Below, one piece after another: positions 50,103 to 59,950 of a DNA stretch of 64,000 nt. Source of the DNA: Welwitschia mirabilis (Eukaryota > Gnetophyta > Gnetopsida > Welwitschiales); NCBI GenBank assembly GCA_051453625.1, contig JBOZIK010000001.1, positions 78,945,954 through 79,009,953 of the forward strand. Direction: 5' to 3'. The notes beneath the pieces were generated by a model. The model did no database searches. It saw nothing but the letters and a program-made list of their open reading frames with translations, and was not told where the DNA came from. Within the stretch, counting starts at the first letter, position 1, and the number at the start of each line of letters is the position of its first letter. Made by a program: the position numbers and the translations under genes.

Positions 50103-50309
50103 GGTGCACCACGCATGGCCTTCAACATCTCAGTTATGAATCATAAGCAACACCTAAACATTTAGTGCCCATTCCCTAGGCCAGTAGGGGCCACCCATGG
50201 ATTTTCACGCAACCACGTAGACAAGTGACCCTAAAGAGTGTTGTATGGTTTCCCATGTATTAACTTAGGCAAACTAAAAAAGGAAAGAAAGGAAAAAAAA
50301 GAACAATGA

Positions 50310-51170
50310 ATGAAGGCAATGAAGGAAGAATTGCAAATGGTAGTACATGAAGGCAATGAAGAAGAATTGCAAATGGTTGAGAAGAATAACACACAAAAGC
50401 TTTGCAATTTGCCTCAAGGTAAATTTCCAATTGCTTTGAAGGGGGCTTTCAGAATGAAGACAAATGTTGATGAGTTTTTTAAGTACAAAGCTAGATTGGT
50501 CATGCCAGTATATAATGGATAAAAAGGAATTCATTATTTTCAAACGTTTTCACTTATTGCTAGAATCGAGATAGTCAAGATTTTCATTGCAATTGCAACA
50601 TAAATGAAATGATCTATTTGGCAAACAAACATGATATCCTCTTTAAATGGATTTTCAAGGAGGAAGTGTACATGTAACAATCTTTAAGCTTTAAGACGAA
50701 AGGTTAAGAGAGTTATGTTTCCTATTGAAAAGGGGTCTATATGGTTTAAAACAGGCTCCAAAAATATGTTTTGATTTTTCTTAGTTGTTGAAAAATGGGT
50801 TTCAAAAAGGTTTGTCAAAAGGAGCTTTGTCCATGTTAGAAAAGGGGAAGAATATGTTATTGCTTTTCTTTTAGGTTTGACATCATATTTTGTGGTGACA
50901 TGATAATATGATTGCTACAGTTAAAAGGCTTATGACTTTAGGATTTGAGATGTCAAACTCAGGAATATTGAATTTTTTCTTTGGCATTGTAGGTATTCCA
51001 CCTTTTTATTTTAATTCAAATATGCTTATGAATCAATGAAGAAAATCAATATGAAAAATTGCAAACCTAGTAATGTGCTAGAAAGTCTTAATTTAAAAAT
51101 TAGTAAGGATATTGATGGCTCAAATTTTGATGGTACAAAATACAGATCTTCAGTTGGTTCTTTGCTCTAT
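50310..51170 (+). pseudogene. Reverse transcriptase of element D, YVDD lost
   Basis: The domain starts EELQMVEKNNTQKLCNLPQG, then FPIALKGAFRMKTN and YKARLVMPVYNG before a stop, then HYFQTFSLIARIEIVKI. Further on a segment near 50740 reads WFKTGSKN, out of frame. Where YVDD is expected (about 50870-50900) the DNA gives only FDIIFCGD, so one catalytic Asp and neighbouring bases are deleted. MTLGFEMSNSGILNFFFGI follows, again typical. A 37-base unit at 50310-50346 is repeated at 50347-50380, duplicating the first motif. Confidence 0.85.
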
Positions 51171-51730
51171 TTAATAACCACTTGCCAAAATTAGCATGCA
51201 GTTAGTATTGTTACACAATTTATATCTGCTACCAAGAAGAAACACCTGAATTTGGTGACAAAAATTAGAGGTATGTTATTGCCATTTTACGTTTTGGTTT
51301 AATCTATAATTAACAGGAAGCATCTAAGTTTCATGCCTATTATGATACGATTGGAGAGGTTATCCAAGTACTCTAAAAAGAACAACTAGTGCATTTATGC
51401 CTAGGGGATTTTTGGTTGCTTGGATTTCTAAGAAGCAAAGCTTGGTGGCTCCATCTACTACTAAATCTAAATATTTTGCTATGGCTACTATAGTTCAACA
51501 AATAATTTAGCTTGTTCAGTTATTTCAAAATTAAAATTTGACATATGTCCCACTTCAATTTACAGTGATAGTGCAAGCATAATTGATCTTGCTTTGAAGC
51601 TTGTAATGTATCAAAGAACAACCATTTTGATTTAAGATATCATTTTGTTTTTGTTGCTAATGATCAAGTTATAATTCAATTTATTTAGAGTAGAAACCAA
51701 CTTATAAATGTGCTCACCAAATCTTTTTGA
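51171..51730 (+). pseudogene. RNase H domain of element D
   Basis: Before it, at 51120-51165, lies YRSSVGSLLYLITTCQN, the family connection segment. Readable pieces are VAWISKKQSLVAPSTTKSKYF, IYSDSASIIDLALK and INVLTKSF, the copia RNase H end series. Stops occur at family Trp positions, for example before LVQLF. Confidence 0.82.
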
Positions 51731-51781
51731 ACTACATAATTCAAAAAAAATGTTATATTCTTTAAAAATTCTTAACATTAG

Positions 51782-53146
51782 TGTTAAAAAATTTTGGTCT
51801 AATCTAATTGTCCTCATTGGTATCTCACTACTCCCTAGTGAGTCTAATGCTAAGGGCTGGTTTGTTGCATAGTAACCTCCATCAATGTGTGACATTAGGA
51901 CCACTCCTTCAAATTTTTCCTTGTTTTATTTATAATAAGGAACCACCTTTGTCATCATTTAACTTTATGTATCCCTCATTACATTTAGGTTTCCCTCCCT
52001 GCATTCGGTTTATGCATTTTGATGCACTTTACCTTTAAACCATTAAAATAATGTTAAAAGCTAAGTAACTTAGTGTTAAGTTTGTATATCATATTTTATT
52101 AAAATATTTATATAGGAAGAATTCTCTTTCTTTTTGCTTTCTTAAGGGCAACACTTCATTATGACAGAGGAATTTCTTTTATCAATATTGGCACAGTAAC
52201 ACAAATATTCCTTTCTTGGCCCTATGCAGCCAAAAGATTCCACCAACTATTCTTGCAACAAACATGGTTTATTTTCATCTTCAAAATATGAATTTTCCTC
52301 TAGTAGCAAATTCCTTATACATAGAGGCCATGTCTTAAAAATGTTTCAACCGAGTATAAGGCTTCTTTGGCACTTCTTAAGAAGAAATCATCAATTATTG
52401 AACAAGAAATACATCCCTGTTTTATTTCAACACGTCTAACGAAGATTTGTTTATACCAATATTTTATTGGTTATGCAGCAACAAGAACTGGGCTAAGTGC
52501 TTCAGAACAATGATTTTGTTTTTTACTTTTTCTTTCTTTGTTTTTTTTTTTTTTTTTTTTTTTGGTTTCTAAAATTTCCATTTTCCATTAACCCCTACCA
52601 TTGAATATGATGGCTTAGATAAACATTTTCTAAAATTATTTCAATATTTTGTCAATTATGATTTAGTCTATGTCTTAATTTGATTCCCTCTAAAATATCA
52701 AGGATATTATTCGTACCTGGAGATTGTATTTAGTCTTATGAAATGAAAATTTCATTCGACTATGCAAGCACAAATAGAGTTCATAGACACTGACTTACAT
52801 GCCTATGGCTAAATGTCTACTATAAATTTGCAACTTATTTATAAATATTTTTAAGAGAGAGATTAAAAGCAATTGGACTTAACCGATTTACAATAGTGAA
52901 CATGAACTAGAATAGTTGATTTGTTAAATGTTTGTTATTAAATTGAACTGTCGAATTAAGCAATGTGTATATACATAACAAAATGTTATGGCTATGCCTA
53001 TGCAACTTAGTAATAATATCTAATCTAGTTTACAAGCTAGGTGTTTGGAAAATGTATATTTTATAAGTGAATAAGACCTTCAGTGTTTTATAACTACTCA
53101 ACCACTAAAGGCAATCCTTTAATGTGTTGTGTTCTTTTAGAATGAT
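51782..53146 (+). repeat. 3' LTR of element D
   Basis: It begins near TGTTAAAAAATTTTGG just after the end of the RNase H frame. Its right-hand 0.8 kb pairs with 46479-47348. It contains a T run at 52541-52563. The left boundary is a guess because the matching part of the 5' LTR is missing. Confidence 0.65.
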
Positions 53147-53744
53147 TAGTTGAAAATGGTCTTTTCTTTCATACTCATAACTTTCAATCCAAGCATCTTA
53201 ATTCCATATATTCAATGTTAAGAAAAGAGACTAGGGGACAAGACGCAAAAATGTGCATAGGAGAGTGTGGTAATATCATAAGGAGTTGCATGCACAAGTA
53301 AGTAGAAAAAAGGGTTTCATACGAAAAAGAAAAGAAGCAGCGAATTAAGAAAGTGGCTTCAATGCAAATCCAAGAAATCCTTTTTTGGTGTCCAAAATTG
53401 CTTTCTTAATCTTTCTCCATATCCTTGTCAAAGACAATGTTCTCCTTACGGAAAAATCCCTCCACTATCTGTAAATTCTTCTCTTCCCATTTCATATGCA
53501 CCACTTATGTCTTAATAACAAACATCCAATATTTCACAATTTATAAGATTTTTAATCACAAATATGCATAGCATAAAATTATACATTGTCATAATGATAA
53601 GGACTTATCAAACGACAATTAATATCTTATGTCTCATAGTCACAATAAGCCAAGTATTATTGCTTGTTTCTTAGATTGCCGAAGGGATCAAAGACATTTG
53701 TGGATAGTCCAAGCCTTCATGAATCGCTAGAGAACTATAGTGTC
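53147..53744. other. Intergenic DNA, no gene recognised
   Basis: No coding motif or repeat boundary was found. Confidence 0.5.
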
Positions 53745-53980
53745 CAAGTTGATTTAGTTGTAGTGTAATTAGGAGGACATTCATCCTTCATTCGAGAGGT
53801 CATAAGTTTAAACATCTAAATGACCTGATTAGCACAATATAAGGCCTAAGTATAACTAAAACAATTATTTGAGCAAGTCATGTGTTTGAAACTTTGGATG
53901 ACCTAATTGACATAATATAAAGCCCTTTGCTTTATTAAATCATTCCCCAAAGCAATCATAATTGGCATAATATAACGTCC
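53745..53980 (+). repeat. Candidate tRNA-type SINE-like sequence with tandem units
   Basis: The segment GATTTAGTTGTAGTGTAATT resembles a polymerase III A box, and GAGGTCATAAGTTTAAAC resembles the B box context of plant SINEs (GGTTCGANNC with changes). A 51-base unit at 53796-53846 is repeated with variation at 53874-53924 (CAAGTCATGTGTTTGAAAC to ATAATATAAAGCC), with a partial third copy at 53961-53980. No poly(A) or T tail or target duplication was identified, so the class is tentative. Confidence 0.42.
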
Positions 53981-53994
53981 CATCACGGCTTGTC

Positions 53995-54104
53995 CACTTT
54001 TCCTGAGGGAAGTGCACAGTGCACAGTATATCCTTAATACCAAAGCGTCTCTCTCTCTCTCTCTCTCCCAAGAAAGCTATCTTTTTCACTTTTCCTGAGG
54101 GAAG
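53995..54104. repeat. 18-base direct repeat flanking a (TC)n array
   Basis: CACTTTTCCTGAGGGAAG occurs at 53995-54012 and exactly again at 54087-54104. Between the copies lies a (TC)n run at 54048-54067. Confidence 0.9.
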
Positions 54105-54633
54105 AATTCACGGGAAAATTTTACAGAAATGCAATTCATGGAGTTTTCCATATCAACATTTCATGGATAAGCTTTTAAGTAATGCATCTCACAACCGAAC
54201 CATTTCATGATTCAACATTTTGAAAATTACGCAATTTAATACATAAAACCCTGCGAACATCATGTTTTTAAGGAATAAAATTAGTAAAATAAGCAAACTC
54301 ATAAGCTAAAGTCATACTAAACAGTACGCAAGGTCACATTTAAATAGGACATTTTTGCTGTGTGCCTCTGGACATCATTACATTTATCATCTACTTCCAT
54401 TTCTCGCCCATTTCTGCTATAACATAAAATACAAGATAATGAAATAAAATGTAGTTACTACATAATGAATACAAGCATTGGAAGGTAATGCAACCAAACC
54501 AGCAACCACTATCAATAAAGTATGAACGTAAATCAGTTTCACAGTAATCACAAAAACAAATGTTCCAAATTGGAAAAATTGGACTCTAAATAAAAACTTG
54601 GTGAGAGCTCTCATAAATATACTTCTAGCCCCA
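54105..54633. other. 3' flank of the P5CR gene
   Basis: No other gene was recognised. The 3' untranslated region of P5CR should lie here on the minus strand, but no polyadenylation site can be fixed from sequence alone. Confidence 0.5.
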
Positions 54634-55813
54634 TCATTTGGAAAGCTGTTCACTTTTTCTAGCTGAAGCAGTCACTGCGTTCATTAGATTAGCACGAAAT
54701 GCCCCCTTTTCCAATTCATGAATACCGGCTATTGTAGTCCCTGTTTTACAATAGACATCATCAGAAACCTTGCAACAAAAGAATTAATAACGTGATAAAT
54801 TTGTTTTTTGAAACACCCTTAAAGAAGACGACACTTTGAGATACGAAATATCATTAATGTCATTTATCTATAAAGCTGCAGAGGTGAAACAGAAGAACTG
54901 CAAACGTGACACAGAAGGCACAATCTGGGAAAAATCTACAGGTTACCTCCTGGGGATGCAACTTCATCCTTAAGTTGCCCTGGATTCTTCTTAGTATCGA
55001 TTACCATCTTTGCTGCCCCCAGAACCTGAAATGTTTTATTGTCAATAAATTCGCTTTGTTATTGTTTCATATGAAAGCAACACATGTCAGAAATCTGAAG
55101 CTTAGTGTAGATAGAATGGCTATAAGAAAATGTCTTTATCAAAAACATTAAACAGGGAATTAATAGTTTCCCATTGCTAAAGGAACCAATGCCATACTAT
55201 TTACTTCGATTTTTGCCCTCATTGATTTAGGCTGTTTGCATGGAGAGTTATACACAGCTTTATTTTGCAATTTAAGATTCCTTAAAAAGACTCACTGTCT
55301 GAGCAGCAAGTGATAGTGCAAGATCCCTTGGTAGGCCAGCTGCCACACCACCATCAGCCATTGCCTCAATTGCGAGGAATACATATGCAGGTCCGCTACC
55401 ACTGCAAGAGGAATGTTTAACAAATATCACGTCTCACGAGAGTCAACAATAAAATCAATAATAGCAGGCTAGACAAATACATTCTCATTATCGTCCACGA
55501 AAACAAAATAAGCAAGAATTTAAGTGCTCCAACAACTGAATAAACGGTTAAAAGGTTGTTCTCTCACACTTATTTTTATCAATTATTGAGGCAAATAAAT
55601 AAATAAATAAATATTCCAAATGCATCAAGAAACTGGGATGGCCTTAGATGTCTACTATAACATCTGAAAACCCCTTAATTTCTAAATCATACCTAACACC
55701 AGTTACAGCATCAAGGAGCTTTTCCTTTGTTGTCCATACTTTTCCAACAGCCTCAAATAGACTCTTTACAAGGTGTTCATCATTGTCAGTTGATTTCTCA
55801 CCCAAGCTCAAAA
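54634..55813 (-). CDS. P5CR: Pyrroline-5-carboxylate reductase, last four exons
   Basis: P5CR reduces pyrroline-5-carboxylate to proline with NADPH, the last step of proline synthesis. Exons on the minus strand are 55813-55693, 55401-55296, 55025-54947 and 54740-54634 (TGA at 54636-54634). All introns are GT-AG, and the joined frame has 136 codons plus stop without a break. The translation holds [65 protein letters not shown] and the tail [16 protein letters not shown] and the SPGGTTIAGxHELE signature belong to the C-terminal dimerisation and substrate-binding domain. A full plant enzyme has about 275 residues; the N-terminal NADPH-binding half is missing. The first exon found begins in phase 1 after a good acceptor, so an upstream exon once existed. 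I found none in the next 8 kb, which is retroelement DNA. It is either a gene with a very long intron reaching beyond the window or a truncated copy. Identity is sure; function is not. Confidence 0.93.
55593..55613. repeat. (AAAT)n microsatellite in a P5CR intron
   Basis: Five AAAT units within the intron between exons 55693-55813 and 55296-55401. Confidence 0.9.
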
Positions 55814-56248
55814 CTGTTTACCAGAAAAGGCAAATACGAAAAAATTTAATAATAAAAACAATTAATGATGAATACAGAGAATTAGATACCTCAGAAAATT
55901 TTACCAGTTTCTGAAAAACCAAAACATAAATTTATGAAAAGCAATAGGTATAGTCTGTTTTAGCATTGTTGTAATGGGATGGAGTGTGATTAAAACTGGC
56001 ATTTTATTGGCTCTTTAATAAATGCATCTCAATATTTATAGATTAGAATCCGATCATGTGTGTTACTAGGTTGGCATGGGATCAAATATTTCTAGGCTTT
56101 CTCAAGCACTTCAAATAGACTGAATGCTTTTCATGCGTTCAGATTCTAAAACAAAATTTTTTTAAGGATTTTAAAATACAACTAAATGAAAACAGAAAAA
56201 TGTTACATATTACTCTTATTTTTGTGAATTTAACACATGGGAAACTGT
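55814..56248 (-). other. Intron-like DNA upstream of the first P5CR exon found
   Basis: AT-rich, with no coding match to the expected MPNTP-containing upstream exon. It runs up to an abrupt change to GC-richer DNA near 56249. Confidence 0.55.
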
Positions 56249-58217
56249 GACGCACTCAACAACGCCCCTGGTTTGCTCGATTGAGTGAGATCTGGGGGTG
56301 GTCCCTACCAACGTAAGGGCTAGCCAACAAATACCTAGGCCTCGTGATGTGCATCCACTAGTTGCAGGTGGACCCAGTAAGTTCCCTAGGTGGACATGGG
56401 CGCTAAGCCAGTATTCATGGTGACCGTGATGTGCACCGTAAGCCTCTAGTCAAGCAATAGGTAGATCTAAGGAGGTGGTGAACAAGAAGAACGAAAGGAA
56501 GAAGAGTTCTAGAAGTTAGAAGAAGTAGGGGCTCTTCTTGATTACAAGGAGAAAAGAGAAGGGCAAGCTCTTCAAACTTAGGAAGACTCATGACTCACTA
56601 AAAAGGCTAACTCAAAATGGTAGCACCATAGAGGCCTCCGAAAGGTCGGAAGTATGAATAAGGGAATGACTAGGAGGAGAGAAGGAGTGACTTCAACAAT
56701 GGTGACAAAGGACACTATCAAAACTAGAAGGGTTCAAATGAGTGATTGACTCTATCCTCTGTGCTAGAACAAGGAACCTAAATGGGAAAGGAGGACAGGA
56801 TGGTATAGCCACGATCTTGTCTTGAAGGAAGAAGAAGTTAATATTATGAGACATGTCAGTTTTGACCATCGTAGCAAGACTCAAACTTGCCAACCAATTG
56901 GTAAAGGGAAAGCTCGTCACTCGGCTCAACTTAGGAGTCAACTTGGCATAGACTCACACAGATTCATGCAAACTATGAGTTAGAGTGAAAATTGTGAGTT
57001 TTGTTATAAAACTCTACCCAATGAGTTTTTATTTCACAAACTCGACGACAGCAAATAGCTTGCAACCTGGCACTCATCACATGTCTTGCCATAATGGTTT
57101 TGAAATCTCAGAGGCCTTCTCTACAAAGGAAGAAACTCCTCTTCGAGTCCTAGAATGTGGACCTAGGACTAAGGTAAGAGGGCTTCACTCCCTAGGTGTG
57201 GAAGGGATGAAAGGGCAAGGTGAAGGGGTGGGCAAATAAGCAGCTATGAAAAGGATGGCAGGGGAAAAGGAGCTACAATGAGGAAGATCTCTTTGAGAGG
57301 AAAAAGGGTTTCCCACATAAAAGGAATGATATTCATGTCTAGACAGGTGAAGGACGGTGAAGGAAGATGCTTGTGTAGAGGAATTGGGTCCACAAGCATA
57401 ATAAGCTTTGCATCGTAAACAGTCTCAAACTAGGAGGGACTTCTTTTAGAGGGAGGAGACCTCTTTTAAGTAGGAATGGGGAAGCGTAGAGAGACAGGTT
57501 CTAGCAATGAAGACGAAGATGCGAGGGAGAGGTGAAATAGAAAGGATGAAAGGTGGGAAAGGAAAAGGTTGGTTGGAGATGTCTCTCGAAGTCAAAACAA
57601 GAGACATGATAAAGTTCAAGATGTCTTCCATTCCCAAAGCATGAAAGCGAACTAAAGGATGAAGCTAAAGTGAACTCTACTCTAGAAACATAAGACAAGG
57701 CTCCTAAGCCATTGGACATCAAGAGAAAAGCAACAAAAGGATAAAGAATGTTGGAAGACACGGATGGAAGAGTGCCTTTCATGTCTAGGGGAAATGCCTA
57801 AATGCTAAGGAGACTTGAGAAAAGGCTCCACAGAGACCAAGAATGAGTTTGTAGGCTAGGGATACCCAAGAATGATCTCTCACTGAGACTAGGAACGGGT
57901 TTATATGTTGAGGACACCAAAGAAAGGGCTTCCTTAAAGCTACAGATGCCTCTTCCATACCCAAGGCATTGAAAGCGCTTAGGAGGAAAGAAGCCTTCGA
58001 TGCTCAAGGCAGGGAAGACTATAGAGGGGTGCGAGGGATAGAAGGGAAACACTTGAAGAAGATGTCAGAGGTGCAAGGATGAAGCATAAAGAAAAAGGAA
58101 AGAAAAGGGAAAGAAAAAGGAGGGGAAAGATATGGAAGAAGCATCTGGGCACAAGAAGGAGGTCTAAGTAAAAAGGAGAGTCTCATATTTGATGGTGGTC
58201 TTGTTGGATGCCAATTG
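56249..58217 (-). mobile_element. GC-richer insert, possible retroelement of unknown type
   Basis: Base composition changes sharply at both ends: the block is GC-richer and purine-rich on the plus strand, so minus-strand frames are rich in Ser, Leu, Phe and Pro and open for 60-90 codons without family motifs. On the minus strand TTGGCATCCAACAAG follows a GTGTTACA end at 58217, which looks like an LTR end plus a primer-binding site, and the other edge ends GCGTCACA. The plus-strand sequences from 56249 (TGTGACGCACTC) and 58217 (TGTAACACGTAG) are only vaguely alike. No gag or pol was recognised. Treat the retroelement reading as a guess; the compositional block itself is plain. Confidence 0.28.
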
Positions 58218-58439
58218 TAACACGTAGTACTAGAGGATAGGGTTTGCATTAGTGGGTGCTAGTGATTGAACAAAGGAGGCGGCAGCGCAGAGACCCAAAG
58301 AAGGCACATCTAGCGTTTTTCAACTTGTTTGAGCTCTACTACTCTTCTATAGATATTAATGTATATTTCTAAAGATGTGCAGTGTGCACTTAAAGGCTTC
58401 AAGACTTTGTCTAAAAGTGTACTAGGAGATGAAAACCAT

Positions 58440-59598
58440 GTATCTATTGTACAAGGCAAGATGAGTTGTTACCCTTTCTTATCAACCTTTAACTATGTCT
58501 TCTGAGGAATGCTTAAGGTAGATCAAAAAGCACTTGGCTTAGTCAAGTGGTGCATTGCTTATTCAATTTTGACAGAGTACCAAAAAGAATAGAGGATATT
58601 AGAGTTATTGAAGATGAACATATGTTCACAAGCTATGAATGCATGCAACAAGGTTTGTCTTCACAAAAACTTTATCTCATATAGATACATAAGATTTGGA
58701 GAAGTTGTTAAATTTCTTTACACAATTTAATGTCCCAGTAGCATATGTGAAAAGAAAAGTTTACAAGGCTTGAGGTGATGTCTTCTTATTAATCTTGTTG
58801 GATGCCTTACCAAAAAGTTAGGAGAACATGATGATGGTGATCAATGTCAATTCCTTTACAACCAAGGACAATTATGTCATTGGAATTCTCAATATGGAGG
58901 AGCTTTTGAGAGTAGTGAATCTTTATGTAGGGATGAAACACTGTGTAAACATGAAGGTTGAAAGAAAGAAAAGAAATAACAAAAATTTGTTGGAAATGTG
59001 ACAAGAAAGACCATGTGAAGAGAAACCAAAAAGGGAATTATGCATAATGATGTTGCCTCCAACAAGCTCAAGTCTAACACTAAGGATGATCCTATTATGC
59101 TTTGATACTATTCCAGTCAATTCATCATGTATTCTCCCTACATCATGACATATTACTAGTGTGAGTTGTACAATGTGTTGATGGTTGGTTTGTTGCAGTT
59201 TTTAATAAGCACAAGATTATACACCAATGTAAAAGTTTATAAAAATTGGCCACATTAGACTTCTCTTGAAATGTGTTGAAATTATGATGCATTTATTCCC
59301 ACTATTTGATTCAATATCTCAACACGTTAAAAAGGTTTTGGAAGGCCTCAATTCTAGTGTTGAAAAGAAAAAAATCATTTCAAGGAGAGGTTCTGATTTG
59401 TTATGGTTGGAACGTCATTAATCCTCTACCACAATCTAGGCTAGTTTGGTCAATCTGGACATCAATGCCTTAAGTCTTCTTGATGAATCTATCCTCGATT
59501 GGTCCTAACAATGTCCAAATGTAGCCTAAGAACATGATATTGGAGATTAGATTGGCATTCTAGTTACTTCGCATGGATGGGGAAGGTAGATTTACCTT
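58440..59598 (+). pseudogene. Element E: copia gag remnant
   Basis: The plus strand near 58795 reads LLDALPKS, a stop (family Trp), then ENMMMVINVN, the copia gag phrase before the zinc knuckle. GILNMEELLRVVN fits the next segment. The knuckle at about 58984-59030 is CWKCDKKDHVKRNQ, with the last Cys changed to Gln. Several stops and shifts occur upstream. After about 59160 no protease, integrase or reverse transcriptase could be followed, yet a polypurine tract and LTR start come at 59599, so most of pol is deleted. Confidence 0.65.
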
Positions 59599-59610
59599 CA
59601 AGTGGGAGAT
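59599..59610 (+). other. Polypurine tract of element E
   Basis: CAAGTGGGAGAT directly precedes the LTR start TATTAGGTTGTGAAGCC. The AAGTGGGAGAT form is the usual copia polypurine tract. Confidence 0.75.
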
Positions 59611-59950
59611 TATTAGGTTGTGAAGCCAAACCTTCTTTCAAAGTTTCATTATGTTATCGATATGTTGTAATGTTCTAAAGGAACTTTACCCCTTGGTAGC
59701 TCATTTGCATCATTTAATCGCATGTTAAAATATAAAACAAGGTTTATGAGTAAATGGAGGGTGAGATTTAGGTTTTCCAAACTCGGCTCAGATTGAAACA
59801 CTAACCATATTAGAAGGGCTTAGATCCTTCCACATTACACATACAAAAGTTCATTTGAATGACTAGCAATAAAGTTTTTCCTTCTCCCATGAATGTTGCC
59901 ATCCGCATTTGAGGGTTTATCATGTGATCCTGTGTGTCTTGTGGTTCTTA
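59611..59950 (+). repeat. 3' LTR of element E (right end approximate)
   Basis: It starts TATTAGG, where relatives have TGTTAG, and shares GTGAAGCCAAA with the LTR tips of elements C and F. The right boundary is set only by analogy with the 360-380 base LTRs of element C. Confidence 0.5.

Larger units (their letters stand above)
46479..53146 (+). mobile_element. Element D: plus-strand copia retrotransposon, dead
   Basis: A partial 5' LTR (46479-47348) pairs with the right-hand part of the 3' LTR (51782-53146). The interior reads gag remnant, integrase (about 49030-49330), a linker, reverse transcriptase (50310-51170) and RNase H (51171-51730), the copia order. No primer-binding site was found after the 5' LTR. 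Stops and shifts occur in every domain, and the catalytic YVDD of reverse transcriptase is broken. The first roughly 550 bases of the 5' LTR are missing next to element C, so an insertion or deletion joined the two. Confidence 0.82.

Noticed and set aside
55880-55913. Possible small extra P5CR exon (CAG acceptor, 21 bases, GTATCT donor on the minus strand)
   Set aside because: In the phase required by the next exon it contains a TGA stop and shows no similarity to the expected MPNTP-containing segment.
57501-58249. Several overlapping minus-strand frames of 60-90 codons rich in Ser, Phe and Pro
   Set aside because: They reflect the purine-rich opposite strand; no motif is shared between them and no single frame dominates.
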